Counted from the stretch's first letter, positions 1-10,144 are shown. The stretch: 64,000 nt of DNA from CAWEYO01 sp963813315 (GCA_963813315.1 CAWEYO010000028.1:1-64000); one strand, 5' to 3'. The notes: generated by a model from the letters alone, not told the origin. A program made the numbers and translations.

Positions 1-100
1 TCGCCTGATTTGCGTTCTGCTCGACGGGGCTTCCAGAAGTTCAATGGATGGGTCGCCTCGGTAATCGAGCAAAGAAGAGTTGAGGAATACAGGTCGGGCC

Positions 101-467
101 ATGATTCTCCTTGAGCCCCTGTGCGACCAAAACATCCTGGTCATTACGCCACAAGGCCGCTTGAACAGGCCGACTTCGAGACGATCGCGAAAGAGGTTGA
201 TCCGGTCATTATTTCAAAGGGCAAGGTAACCGGTCTGATGATCAGCATGAAATGGTTCCCGGATGGCGGAACTTCGCGGCTTTTGCAGCGCGCCTGAAAT
301 TTATCGTAGATCACCATCGAGGGATCGACCGCATTGCGGTTGTAACGAACAGCAGGCTTCTGAAGATCGTTCCGCGAGTTGCCGGTTGTTTCGTCCACCC
401 CGAAATCCGGCTTTTCGGCTTTATTCGAAAGGAACAGGCGCTCTCGTGGCTGGAGACGGGTCGATGA
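101..467 (+). pseudogene. SpoIIAA/STAS-like protein, frameshifted
   Basis: The fragments fit the SpoIIAA-like (STAS-fold) family of about 120 residues. The first frame starts at ATG 101 and gives a beta-strand with NILVITPQG. The next frame continues EQADFETIAKEVDP and GLMISMKWFP. The third, from about 252, gives GWRNFAAFAARLKF, DRIAVVT and a C-terminal QALSWLE. Joining them needs a base restored near 152 and a second shift near 258. The family order is preserved, so this is a decayed gene or one with base-call errors. No function can be assigned beyond the fold. The stop overlaps the start of the next reading frame. Confidence 0.5.
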
Positions 468-892
468 TGATGACGGCCTGTCTGCGGGACATTATCCCCG
501 AGGATGCTCTGTCTTACGCGCTCAGCCCTTCTAGGTCGCCACAATCAATCCATCGTGACAAATCCCGGCTGCGGCGCGCTAGCCGAACTATTCTCCTAAT
601 CCCCGTCCTGGCGATGGTGCTGCCCTCCTGTTTTCCCATGCAATCCTTTGCGCAATCACCGCTCGGAGCGGGCATGCCGGAAGTGGAGTTCGGCGCGCGC
701 AAAATGTTCCTCATCCTTTTTCTGATGCTTGGACCGATTTAGATCCTGGTGCCCTTCTTGGCCATTACGGGCAACTGCGACCCCCGCTTTGGGCGACGGA
801 TGGCCACGAGAGCGATACTTTTTTCGGCGGGCGCGCTGGCCACTTTGCTCAGGAAATGCTTGGGTCGCGCGCTCCGCGTGCATTTGGACTAG
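464..892 (+). pseudogene. possible MarC-like membrane protein, interrupted
   Basis: An ATG overlapping the previous stop opens a frame with a hydrophobic segment (LLIPVLAMVLPS) and then KMFLILFLMLGPI. A TAG follows at 740-742, and the same frame resumes at once with ILVPFLAITGNCDPRFGRR and a further hydrophobic stretch up to a stop at 890. The segment around the stop resembles the first helices of MarC/small multidrug permease proteins, where a lysine codon would fit at the TAG. The family match is by eye and weak. If right, the gene is both nonsense-mutated and truncated, since the family is about 200 residues. Confidence 0.25.
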
Positions 893-1636
893 GCGACGCA
901 TATTGGCAGAGAGTCGTGCTCTGCCTTTAAAAACGCCTGGCCACCCCCCGGTTTAGGAATGTCGTCAATGGGTTTCGAAAAGCGACGTCGCTGTGCCTTG
1001 CGGGAATGTCAGGACCTGGCGCTGGTTGCTCGTTCCGGTCGACGAGACGTACGGCGGAAACCGCCCAAAAACTGCCGCGAAACCGCCGCTTGGGTTTGAC
1101 GGGGGATGGTGCGACCGCGCGGGTCATTCGCTGAGGAGCCGGCGCACAAGCCACCCCTGGTTGACAACCCGTGGGACTATGGCCGCTAACACCAACCCCA
1201 AAACCTGCATGGTGGGCTCATGGTCCCGGCCGTTCGCCGACAGCCTCGGCTTCGCCCTCGCTTGCTCGCCAGCTTCGCAGCCTTGGACCGTGCCCTCGTC
1301 AGCATCGGGAGAGCACCGCTTCTCCCGGCGAAAAGTTGCATGCGAATCAATTCTGCCTGTTTACCCATTCCGGTCCTGAAGATGCGAAATCGCTCGCCAA
1401 TGGCCATTTCCCGTGCGACGGTAGCGTCGTGGAGCGCGATTGCCCGCCGGACGGGGAAATGTGCCCCCCGGGGCCATGCCTCCCACGGGGACGGCCACGC
1501 TTGCGCGTCCTAAAAGTGATAAGGCGGAAGGCATGACGGTTTTCATCCCAGTATCGCTGTTGCAGGACTTGCTCGTCGAAATTGGGCGGGTGCAGAAATC
1601 CAGCATTGACACGGATAATGTGCGGAGCATCAAGCC
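893..1636. other. no supported gene
   Basis: Several overlapping open frames exist on both strands, as expected in GC-rich DNA, but none shows a recognisable domain or a good ribosome-binding site. I see nothing that can be named. Confidence 0.5.
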
Positions 1637-2112
1637 TTGACCAAGCCGACCGGCAACCGGTGGGGCGGCCCAGCAAGTATAGCGAGGCGCTGGCCGACAG
1701 AATTCGCGACCTCCTGAAGGTCGGCGAATCGCTCATCGCCATCTGCAAGCGCAAGGACATGCCGGACCGGGCGACAGTCCTCCGGTGGGAGGATAATTTT
1801 CCTGATTTTGCGACCAAGCTGTTTTTAGCAAGGGCTCGCCAGGCTGACCTCTGCGACGATATGATGATCGAGATCGTAAAGAACACGACATATGAGACAA
1901 GCGCCGCCGACAGTTTGAAGTTCAAAGTCCTCGCGTGGCGCGCAGCCCGCCTCAACGCCAAGAAGTACGGCGACAAGGCCGGGCATCCGGGCACCATCAG
2001 GCACGAGGTCACGCACATCCACCTCGTCGCGCCGGACGACAGCGAGATGACCACCCTCGACGGCGACTTCACGCTCTGCCGCACCCCCTGGAGCAGAATT
2101 GACCCGCCTTGA
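1637..2112 (+). CDS. phage terminase small subunit-like protein
   Basis: The product resembles the small terminase subunits that recognise phage DNA and recruit the large packaging subunit. It shows GRPSKYSEALADRI, then a helix-turn-helix-like stretch (VGESLIAICKRKDMPDRATVLRWE), then helices with ARQADLCDDMMIEI and LKFKVLAWRAARL, about 150 residues in all, as usual for this group. A natural N-terminus (TTG 1637, MTKPTGN) lies in a different frame from GRPSKY; one C missing near 1658 would join them. Without that, translation could start at GTG 1660. No large terminase, portal or capsid gene is nearby, so it is an orphan prophage remnant. Confidence 0.6.
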
Positions 2113-2392
2113 CCGTTGTTTCTCGTGCGGCGAGGCGATCCACGTACAGGGTCGCGACGGTCGATGGGTTCCCATCGGCCAGAGCGTGCCGACAAAAGTG
2201 GGCGCCCCGATTCGCCCATACCGATCAGCACTCTTTGCGGCGGCGGCCGGCTACACGGCCATGGCCGACCTCCCGGATGACCGAGAAGCGTCTCACGCCT
2301 CGCGCCCAGCAGGTGCGGGGCTTCTTGGTCATTCGTCGAACCGCCGCCCCTGCCGCCTTGCTAACGGGTTGCCCGTGCCTATCTTGGCTCCG

Positions 2393-2839
2393 TCATGGCA
2401 TCCTCGGACGAGTTCTCGGCAAGATGGTTCGCGTTTGCGCCTTGTCGGCTGATGTAAATTCCATCGTAAACGGTTGACCCCCGATCCTCTGGGCCAAGAA
2501 GGGAGACAGTTCAACTGGTGTGCATCGCTCCAAGGCGGCCTTGGCAGCAGCGACGAAATGCTGACGCACTTTCTCGTCGCCGGCGACATTGATGTATGTA
2601 GCTTGTGGTGTACCAATCAGCGATCCATCATCCCTGAAGCTGAAACTCAGCCTAACGGCGGAGTTTTTAACGCCGGACGGTGGTTTCCAGCACGACATGA
2701 TGGCCGCGCCAACGTCGTCCATCGTTGTGAGAGGCTCAGCATGTGTCGTCAGCGGCAGAAAAACCAGCGCAAAAATGGCACAGGAAACATCTAGCTTGAG
2801 GCTTTTCATTGCTTGGAACGGTGGTGCTTGAAGCGCCAT
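2393..2839 (-). CDS. small exported protein
   Basis: Translation from ATG 2839 is favoured by a strong AGGAGG five bases upstream, and this ATG overlaps the ligase stop as TGATG. The alternative ATG 2809 gives a cleaner signal peptide (MKSLKLDVSCAIFALVFLP, cleavage after THA). The mature part of about 115 residues has an MDDVGAAIMSCWKPP start, a pair of cysteines and a beta-rich body with RLSFSFRDDGSLIG, a pattern like TonB-C or energy-transducer-type domains, though I cannot name a family. Coupling to the ligase suggests co-transcription. A periplasmic location is inferred from the signal peptide. Confidence 0.6.
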   Translation of the reverse strand: MALQAPPFQAMKSLKLDVSCAIFALVFLPLTTHAEPLTTMDDVGAAIMSCWKPPSGVKNSAVRLSFSFRDDGSLIGTPQATYINVAGDEKVRQHFVAAAKAALERCTPVELSPFLAQRIGGQPFTMEFTSADKAQTRTILPRTRPRMP

Positions 2840-3730
2840 CAGCGTCCTCCTGACCCGTCTTCCAGCCAGAAGCTCATAACGGTCGCATGGCGAAGTCCGC
2901 TGCTGCCCCAAAGATACCGCACCCGTCCGACCAGGCCGGGCTTCAGCCAGCGCATGTTTTTGTCAGGCCGCTTCTTGCCCTTGTCGGTGAGCATTGCAAC
3001 CGCCTGCCAGAACAGATCGCGGTTGAGCTTGTTGACGACCACCGACGCCGAGGCGATATAGGTCCGGTCTTCCTTGTTGTTGCCCAGCAGCGCCAAGATC
3101 GGCTTGCCGGCCTCCTGCACGACACCGAGGATCGGCAGTTCGACTTCAGCGTAGTTCTTGGTCTTGAGCCAGTTGCGCGACGGGCCGGACCGGTAAGGCG
3201 CTTTCGCCCGCTTGGAGACAATGCCTTCCAGCCCGAGCTTCTTGACCGCTTCGAAAATCGCCTTGCCCGAAGCAACAAAATGATCCGAGAACTGGATGGA
3301 GCCATCGTCTGGGATAAGCTCGCGCAACAGGTCGCGCCGCCGGATCAGCGGCTCCTTGCGCAGGTCGATCCCATCCATATGCAGGAGATCGAAGGCGACG
3401 AAGGCAATGGCGTCACTCTTCTTGTGAACCGCCTTGATCAGCGCGGCAAAGTCCGAGACGCCGTCCTTGTCCATGATGACGGTCTCGCCGTCGAGAATGG
3501 CTGACTTAACCGGGAAATCCTTGGCCGCTGCAATGACGCCTGGGTAACGGTCGGTCCAATCCAGTCCGCGCCGCGAGAGGGCCGTCACATTGCCCTTGTC
3601 GATCACGAGTTGGGTGCGGTAGCCGTCGAATTTGACTTCATGAATCCAGTCGTCGCCCTCCGGCGGCTCAGCTGACCGCGGTGGGCACTTCGAACGGGAT
3701 GAAACGCAAACGAGAAACAGGGGCGTCCAT
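2839..3730 (-). CDS. LigD-type ATP-dependent DNA ligase, N-terminal frameshift
   Basis: This is a stand-alone ligase domain of the kind that seals double-strand breaks with Ku in bacterial end joining. It has the nucleotidyl-lysine motif EVKFDGYR, then AILDGETV, FDLLHMDG, EGIVSKRA and SRNWLKTK, followed by an OB-fold region. The conserved N-terminal stretch RLRFIPFEVPTAVS is encoded from ATG 3730 in a different frame. Removing one T near 3668 (AGCTGAGCC to AGCGAGCC) restores a continuous protein of about 297 residues. As written, the main frame has no good start. The gene is either broken or carries a one-base error. No Ku gene or LigD polymerase/nuclease domain is nearby. Its stop overlaps the start of the exported-protein gene. 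Confidence 0.8.
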
Positions 3731-4680
3731 GCGGCGGAAGATAGGTGGCGCAGCGGCAATCGCCAAGCCGCTACACGAACTGTGTCATTCCGTCACATGC
3801 CAAAGTGGGTGAATAGTTCGTGGACCTTTCGCTCAACTCAGCCGCTTCTCGGGTTCTGCAAAGTTCACAAAGGAAATGTCCCGCCATCTGCAGCAAGCGG
3901 CACAACCAGCACAAAAATACTCCCGCCCTGTCGGCGCCGAACGCTTCGCCCCTCGCCGGTTGCATCAGTAGTGTTTCTGCCCCTGTCGTTGCCTCAAACA
4001 GGTACGCGGCCGATGCACTCCAAATTTCGGCGGCAAGGCGAGTGTTCCTATGCTGAAGTTGCCATTTCAGCTGCCGAAATGTCGAGTTGTTGAGGGCACT
4101 TCTTGAAGCTCGTACCTCGCGTCTCTTCCCCTTCGATCCCCATCCCCTAGGAACAGCAGAACAAGGAGCCCAGCCCTCGGATCATCTAGCTAGTTGTGGA
4201 CATCGGCTCGCCTTAACCAGTCGAACAGCGCAATGTTTCACGCTTTGGCCGTGGCGATCCTCGCCCTCGACAATCAAAGCACGGCAGTCGGGAAGGCCAT
4301 GCTCCAGATGCTGGCATTGTTCTCTGAGTGAGATTGCCATCAGGGCTGAGAGGCAGATGGAGGACATTGCCAAGGACAAGAATAGGCGGACGAGAAACCG
4401 AAGCGACTCCAGAGAAGGCGACCGAGATACGAAAATGCGGGAGACCCATGACAGTGCCTGACATCATGAGGGCTATTGGCCTGAGGAAGACGTCGGTGTA
4501 GGGAATTGGAACGCGTTTGATCGCATTGCAGTACAAAAGCACGCTGGTGGAGGATGAAGGGGTTCGCCAAATGGCTAGTGCGCGCGGCAAAATGCTGACT
4601 GCGAATAGCTGGTTCCAGAGAATAGGCTCCGGGAACACGGCGCTCCTACACGGGGCAAAAATGCCCAATCTAATACAATC
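3731..4680. other. no supported gene
   Basis: About 950 bases without a convincing reading frame. Codon use of the open frames is poor and no domain is seen. It may hold decayed sequence of the accessory region. Confidence 0.5.
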
Positions 4681-5073
4681 TTGAGCCCAAGAAAAAGCTT
4701 GATCTCACTCTCCAGCCAAAGACTTCGCGCAATCTGCCGGACAGTGGGATGGCTGTTGCTGGGAGCCATTGTCGCAGTAACAGTGTCGCCGATTTCGGAG
4801 CGCCCCCTGTCCGGATTCGCGCCTGGGTATGAGCGTGCCGGGGCATTTCTTGTGATGGGGCTTCTATTCGGCCTTGGATACTCTCGGCGTTGGCTCCTCA
4901 CGTTTTGCATGGTGACCGCAGGCGCATTTGCAATCGAAGCGCTGCAATTCCTCACACCGGATCGCCACCCGGCTTTCGATGACGCGTTTGTCAAGGCATG
5001 TGGGGGAACTATGGGCGTGCTGGTTGGCATTGCATTTCAACGCCGATTTCTGCGAGCCCTTTCAATACGATAA
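4681..5073 (+). CDS. VanZ-like membrane protein
   Basis: The 130-residue product has about four hydrophobic segments (WLLLGAIVAVTVSP, AFLVMGLLFGLGY, LTFCMVTAGAFAIEALQFL, GTMGVLVGIAF) and the VanZ-like signature in which an acidic or glutamine residue follows the third segment (EALQFLTPDRHPAFDDAFVKACGG). VanZ was named for low-level teicoplanin resistance, but most proteobacterial members have no known role. The reading frame opens with TTG 4681; no strong Shine-Dalgarno sequence is seen, so the start is uncertain. It stands alone, between two stretches with no recognisable gene. Confidence 0.7.
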   Translation: MSPRKSLISLSSQRLRAICRTVGWLLLGAIVAVTVSPISERPLSGFAPGYERAGAFLVMGLLFGLGYSRRWLLTFCMVTAGAFAIEALQFLTPDRHPAFDDAFVKACGGTMGVLVGIAFQRRFLRALSIR

Positions 5074-5843
5074 CTTGGCGAGTCGTAACGCAGGTGAGAG
5101 CCGATAGACGGGTAACTAGGTCTCCTGGTGCGCCCTGCGGCGATTTGCATGGCCGATACGTGCATGGCCGTCAGACTCGCAAGGCGAAAGCCGCACGGAA
5201 AAGAGGTTCGCGACCTTATCTGCATGGGGCGGCAACTCGCGGCGCTGTTCTGACTAATGACAGAGTTTCATCCGGCGGATGTCGGATTATTCCTGCTCTG
5301 TTTTGCGCCGACGCCGACCGATCCGATTGAGGGTAAGCGGGCAATTCTGCCCTTTCCCGTGAGGATGGGTTTAGGGTTATATTCCTTGGTGCGACGGTCC
5401 TCGAAATCTTACGGAGATCGGCATGGGCAGCGTGCCCGTCCGGTGAGAACGCACAAACGCGCCGACAGCCGCCGAACACAGCGGGCCCTTTGCCGAGGCG
5501 AAATGGAAGAACTCAGCGATGTTTCGGCATTGGTCTCGTTACCGTTGCGATGGCGGGAACCTTGCCCAAGTGATCGCGGCTATCCAACTCGGCGTGATGT
5601 GCTGCAAGTGTCGCTGGCCAAATTTCGACGCGCGCCGCCCTCTTGTTGCATCAGCGTATAGCCGTCGCAGTCGCGCCATTACCTTGGAGCGCTGCCCAGA
5701 CTGCCATTGCCTTCCTTTATCCGCTGCCGTGGGGATAGTTCGCCGTTTTTCTAGCTCGATTTGTCGAGTATCATCTGATCAATTTGCTTTCTGTCCGGTC
5801 AGGTACTCTTCTTTCTTGCACTTTGGGTAGGAGGGAGAGCGTC
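5074..5843. other. no supported gene
   Basis: Open frames such as 5257-5661 (+) lack recognisable domains and a ribosome-binding site. I see nothing I can support. Confidence 0.45.
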
Positions 5844-6080
5844 ATGGTCAGCCTCAAGTCAGGAGGATCAGTGCTCGCGACAGCGTTGTATGTCGCGTTG
5901 CTCGCGTCGCCTGCTGCATCACAGGAGAAGACGTCGCCGGACACGACGACGTCGGAGGTTCCGCAGCCCTCGGCGAAGGGAGCACCAGGGCCTGAAGCTG
6001 GCGTTGGCCTTGCTAGCACCTTGATGGCTGGCGCGGTAGTCTACCTGATCGGTCGCCACCACGAAACAGACCGGAAATAA
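5844..6080 (+). CDS. small exported or membrane protein
   Basis: A GGAGGGAG sequence sits just upstream of ATG 5844 and fixes the start. The 78-residue product begins with a signal peptide (LATALYVALLASPAASQ), has a Thr/Pro/Ser-rich linker (TSPDTTTSEVPQPS) and ends in a hydrophobic segment (LASTLMAGAVVYLIG) with a charged tail HHETDRK. It could therefore be exported and anchored by the C-terminal helix. I do not recognise the family. Confidence 0.6.
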   Translation: MVSLKSGGSVLATALYVALLASPAASQEKTSPDTTTSEVPQPSAKGAPGPEAGVGLASTLMAGAVVYLIGRHHETDRK

Positions 6081-6639
6081 CCGACATCAGCCGGATTGGG
6101 CCTCGCCGTTGTGGCTCCTCTGGAGCAACAGCGATATCAGTTTGGTTATCGGATGTCAGGGTGGCACGATACGATATTAGGACTTCGGTTGGCCAAGGCC
6201 CACCGCTTACGACTGGCGAGCTCAGAACTCCATTCTGGGGGCGGCTACTGCCGAAGGTAACGGTTCGCTCACGGCGTATCTGCGCCAGCAGGCAAGGGAG
6301 AATCCCGGTCGCCTTCCTCGGCTTGTTGGGCCGGGTCTTGCCGTTGCAGCTCCAGAACGACCGCGACAACCCGGTCACCATCACCTCGGTCACCTACCGC
6401 ATTGTCGACCCAAAGCAGCCGAACCATGACCGGCTCACCTTCTGGCTCTACAGCCTGATCGATCAGGCGATGGCCAAATCACGGACGCGCAACGTGACCT
6501 GGATCGTGCAATAGCTCTCCCACGGCAAGCTCAAGGACCAATGGATGGCTGACGCCGCCAGTCGCAACTCGATCAGCAACGAAGGCCTGCCACAGTGCGG
6601 AGACTAACGTGATAATCCCATGTTCTAACTCGGCTGATA
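6081..6639 (+). pseudogene. unrecognised debris, possibly an IS4-type transposase piece
   Basis: One frame (6161-6514, with a TAG and then further coding-like sequence) contains VTYRIVDPKQPNHDRLTFWL, which faintly recalls the strand before the catalytic glutamate of IS4-family transposases. The expected YxxRWxxE downstream is absent. The resemblance is weak and this may simply be non-coding. Confidence 0.2.
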
Positions 6640-7307
6640 TTAGCGGATTGCGGTCATAGATTTGGGCAGCCCGCCAAATCTCTCAAAGAGAATGCGGCAT
6701 CAGGGAAATACGACCGCATCTCGGTCAAACTCAGCAGTTCAGTGAACATCACCTCATCTTGTGCCTGCTCCTCAGGCCACCCCTTGGTCATTCCTAGCGG
6801 CCAACGGGGCGCAAGCCAGGCTTGACCTTTGATCGGCAAGAACTGCATTCCAGGAAAGAGCCAGTGTGGCTCGATAGGGAAATATCGGTAGGGAGTTTGC
6901 ACCGCGTAGCGAGGTGCTATCGACCGTACAACCTCTGCGAAGCGTACGCGCTGCATATGCCCGCCCAGATGCTCGATCAAACTGTTCGACAACACGAGAT
7001 CGAAGGTGTCGCCTGCTATCAAATCTGGTGCATTTATGGCATCGCCAGCAATTGGACGAAGCCAAGACAATGCTTGACCAGGCTCTTTGAGGTTGATCAC
7101 GGTCACAAATTTCGGACGCACAGGAGCCCGCGTCCAAAACACAGTCGTCCCACCGAGATCAAGTACACGCATCTGCTCCAAATTTGGATACTCAAACAAC
7201 AAATGCTTCCATCGCCGTAGTCGAAGCCGCTCTGCAAGAGAATTGTCGGAGGCAACGAACAGCTTTCGGACAGAAAACGCTTGTGCCTTTGCTTTATAGT
7301 CTAACAT
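6640..7307 (-). CDS. class I SAM-dependent methyltransferase, C-terminal frameshift
   Basis: The protein has a Methyltransf_11-type fold: motif I MRVLDLGGTTVFW, an acidic strand (VTVINLKE), FDLVLSNSLIEHLGG as motif IV/post, and YAVQTPYRYFPIEPHWLFPG, typical of family members linked to polysaccharide or lipid modification. ATG 7307 (MLDYKAKAQ) follows a GAGG at about ten bases. The written frame ends in SLRDLAGCPNL at 6654, but the neighbouring frame reads FERFGGLPKSMTAIR and stops at 6640, the usual family ending. A one-base indel near 6688 is therefore likely. The substrate is unknown. Confidence 0.7.
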
Positions 7308-7486
7308 TTCTCGATATCCTCGCGGCGATGACGATGGCAATCCCAACCTCCCCCTTCACGACGGTTGTTAATTTTGGCTTCTGGAGGATTTGTCCTTCAC
7401 ACACAGTAGAGCGAACCGCCGATGGATTGCTTGCTCCGCCGTGCCAAAGATTTGTTTTACGCTGCCACCTCAGGTAAACCACGTCA

Positions 7487-7693
7487 TCAATCCCGCGCTA
7501 TTTCAGGTGCAGTTCGGGCAAGAACAGCATGGTCTCCTATTATTTGAGGATGTCCCGAAGCTGAGAAGAACGATATCGAACCAGCCACCGTCACCGGCGT
7601 TTGAACGGTGTCGCCCTTTCTTGTGGCCTCGCGGGCAAGCTTCTTCAGCCGCTCGGCGTGCGTCCAGCCAGTGGCAGGCAGGTCGGCTGGCAT
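7487..7693 (-). CDS. small conserved-looking protein of the integrated element
   Basis: A 68-residue protein from ATG 7693, ten bases after the stop of the upstream small gene. The N-terminus is helical and basic (AERLKKLAREATRKGD) and the C-terminus is GDHAVLARTAPEIARD. No family is recognised. Its spacing and direction put it in the same transcription unit as the 7703-7992 gene and the primase-helicase. Confidence 0.4.
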   Translation of the reverse strand: MPADLPATGWTHAERLKKLAREATRKGDTVQTPVTVAGSISFFSASGHPQIIGDHAVLARTAPEIARD

Positions 7694-7702
7694 GCTTAGC
7701 CA

Positions 7703-7992
7703 CTACTCGCTGTCCCCATTGCTGATGCCCTTTCGCTCACGCAGCGCATTAATGGCGTCGATCATCGGCATCGTCGACGCAACCAAGGGGTCTGGCAATG
7801 CACCAGGCTCCGCTTCAGGCGGCACGAATACCGGAAAGTCGATTTCGGTCTTTGCCGCGATTTCGCCCAGAGCATCGTGGGCCTGCTGCAGATCGGCGAG
7901 AGCCCGTTCGACGATGCCCGGATCGTACTTGAATAGCGCGCAGCCGGTCGGTGAGGCGGCGGCGAGAGGTTAATGTCTACAAAGTCGATCAC
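7703..7992 (-). CDS. small acidic protein, two-base indel
   Basis: A GGAG six bases before GTG 7992 starts IDFVDINL. The frame then shifts at a CTCTC repeat near 7970; removing one TC joins it to AAASPTGCALFKYDPGIVERALADLQQ and on to INALRERKGIS, giving about 95 residues. The body is helical and rich in acidic residues (GEIAAKTEIDFPVF). I do not recognise it. Position downstream of the primase-helicase suggests an element gene. Without the indel correction only a short peptide or an orphan C-terminal frame exists. Confidence 0.4.
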
Positions 7993-8093
7993 TTGCGTCT
8001 CCGGTTTAACACAGGGCAATTCAGTGCCCCATCGGGGAGCAGCGCGCCGAGACTGGGACACTCACGGACATCCTCCTCCCCCTCGAAATTGCC

Positions 8094-8510
8094 GATCAGT
8101 GATCTTGCCTCGCCTCATTTTTGCCTCGCCGAAAATCCTGTTGGTGGCCATCAGCTACAAACCGTGCCAACAGCCCGCTTGGTCACCCTTTCCGCTCTCC
8201 TTGCCCGGAGACTTTTTTAGCCACTGACAAAATCACTGACCGATCACTGATCACCGTCGCCATCTCCTAAGCCATTGATTATCTTCTGTTCTTTCTCTCG
8301 CCCGGTACCCCAGCCCAATAGCAGCAGTCAGTGAGATCAGTGATCACCCCACTTCCTCCACAGCAATTTCTCTCCTTCCTCACTTGCTGATTGAAACGAA
8401 ATCCGTGCAAAAGAGGCGCGCGTATAGGTAGAGAAATACAACTGCAAAGAGTTGGGAGAAAAAAGCTGTAAGGTAAGTGGAGGGATCACTGATTTCACCG
8501 TAATCACTGA
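8094..8510. repeat. iteron-like ATCACTGA cluster
   Basis: The motif ATCACTGA (or its complement TCAGTGAT) occurs at 8094-8104, 8232-8240, 8242-8255, 8335-8348, 8484-8492 and 8503-8510; several copies form the palindrome GATCAGTGATC or GATCACTGATC. The cluster lies in the only long non-coding gap of the element, directly downstream of the primase-helicase gene and running into its stop codon. Such arrays are typical of replication origins or operators of plasmid/phage replication modules. Its role here is inference. Confidence 0.45.
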
Positions 8511-10144
8511 CCGCCAAAGGGCTGCATCCGGGACAGTTTTAGAGCCTCGTCCTGCAGCATCTGTTCGGGCAGTTTGTCGAGCCCATAGATGGCCTGCCGC
8601 CGCTTGCCGATCTTCCACAAATGATCCTCCGCCGACGAGTTGACGCGGCGATAACCCAGCTTCTTCAGCTTGCCGGGCACCTGCGTCCGGTATTTCTTGT
8701 CGGCCAGCCAGTCCTGCAGGTTCTTCATTTCCAATTTCTCGGCGGTCGCCTTGAGTTCCTGCATGCTGAAAACGATGAGGTCGTCGTCGCGGTCACCACC
8801 GATCCTCAGGCGGCGGTTCGTGCGCATCTGCTCAATGCAGTCGGCCAGTTCCGTCTCCTCCGTGGCGCGCTGGGCATCGACGATTTCCCAAAATGCCTTG
8901 GTCTTCGGCGGTGGTGCCTTGCGATTGAAACCACTCAGGTCGCGTGACCTGAGAAATGCCGCGACGTGACGCTTGCCGCCTTGATTTTCGAGCCAGTCAT
9001 GAAACTTGGCGAAATAGGCGTCGTCGAGAGCGCCGGGCTTGCCCGCTGCGGGCAGCTTGGACTGGGCCACGTAGTGTCGGCGGTCCTCGGCTGGCAGGTA
9101 GACGCCGTTTTCCAGATAGTTGGTGGTGATGACGACGCCGACGAGGTTGGGAATGCCGTATCTGGGGATGTGCTTCTCGTTGATGAAAATCGCCTCCGGC
9201 GGCGCGGAGATCAGCGTCTTGCAGCGTTCATAGAAGGCAAAGACGCTCAGGTCGGTACCAAGGTCATGCGCCTCGTTGATCCGCAGGATGACGTTCTGCG
9301 CAAACCGGTTGAACTGGCCGAGCAACTCCGAGGGGGCGATGTCGGCGTAGTTCCATTCGCCAACCGCATAGCGAACCGGCTCAAGCAGGCTGTCCTTGCC
9401 AATGCCCTGCTCTCCGCCCAGCAGCAGGGCGTGGTTGCACTTCTTGTCGGGATGCTGCACCCGGTCGGCGCACCAGTCGAGGATATGCTCGGCATCGTCG
9501 GGATAGACCGTGCGCACATGCTCCAGCCACGGCCCCGCCAGTGATGCATCCCCCGGCTCGATGGTCGGTGGCCGATAAAGATTGAAGACCACGCCGCCCT
9601 TTTTCCTCACCAGCGCGCCTTCGGCCACAAGCATGTCCTTGATGATCATCGGTCTGCCCGGATGCCATGTCTGCTGGTCGACCGGCTGGTTCCTGTCGAT
9701 CCACTCGGTTGCCGGGATCGTATCGCCGCCGGGTCCGACAGGGATCGGGGCCAACTGGCTGTCGACGCTCGCGCCGGGCCACAGGCTGCGCGTCGGCGCA
9801 TAGAAATACTTATGCAGTTCCATGAAGGCGTAGAAATCCGTGATTTCCACACGTGTCCCCTCGCCCGGCTGTCTGCCGCCCGCCGCACGGCGTACCTGCC
9901 GCATTGCCTTGCCAATTTGGTCAAGCTGCTCCCTCAGCAATTTCATCTGGCAGCGCGTCTCGGTTTTCAGGCCGTCCCACAGACGGGCGAAGGCGGCAGG
10001 ATCGCTCTGCGACAGCTCCCAGATGGCAATGAGGGTTTCCTCCTCAAGCGGCGCTCCCGCATCCGCCTTGGTACGCTCCACCAAGTCCTTCAGCCGCTCG
10101 CTGTCGGCACCGGTCTGAGCGGAATTAGCACCATCATTGGCCAT
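8504..10144 (-). CDS. primase-helicase family protein (SF3/DUF5906-type)
   Basis: The 546-residue protein is the helicase half of a phage/plasmid replication module. A Walker A motif (GGEQGIGKDS) is near residues 243-252, followed by a Walker B-like strand ending NVILRINEAHD, FINEKHIPRYGIPN and the sensor-like VVITTNYLEN, as in virulence-associated E/DUF5906 proteins. ATG 10144 is chosen because the frame upstream is only an antisense-like extension; MANDGANS starts just inside the end of the preceding primase-like gene (11-base overlap). It would unwind DNA at the element's origin, with priming by the upstream gene. The gene is intact, unlike that neighbour. Confidence 0.75.
   Translation of the reverse strand: MANDGANSAQTGADSERLKDLVERTKADAGAPLEEETLIAIWELSQSDPAAFARLWDGLKTETRCQMKLLREQLDQIGKAMRQVRRAAGGRQPGEGTRVEITDFYAFMELHKYFYAPTRSLWPGASVDSQLAPIPVGPGGDTIPATEWIDRNQPVDQQTWHPGRPMIIKDMLVAEGALVRKKGGVVFNLYRPPTIEPGDASLAGPWLEHVRTVYPDDAEHILDWCADRVQHPDKKCNHALLLGGEQGIGKDSLLEPVRYAVGEWNYADIAPSELLGQFNRFAQNVILRINEAHDLGTDLSVFAFYERCKTLISAPPEAIFINEKHIPRYGIPNLVGVVITTNYLENGVYLPAEDRRHYVAQSKLPAAGKPGALDDAYFAKFHDWLENQGGKRHVAAFLRSRDLSGFNRKAPPPKTKAFWEIVDAQRATEETELADCIEQMRTNRRLRIGGDRDDDLIVFSMQELKATAEKLEMKNLQDWLADKKYRTQVPGKLKKLGYRRVNSSAEDHLWKIGKRRQAIYGLDKLPEQMLQDEALKLSRMQPFGGQ

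Noticed and set aside
2099..2452. ORF with CFSCGEAIHVQG behind the terminase gene
   Set aside because: A zinc-ribbon-like start is tempting, but only one cysteine pair is present, similarity is lost after 40 codons and no ribosome-binding site is clear.
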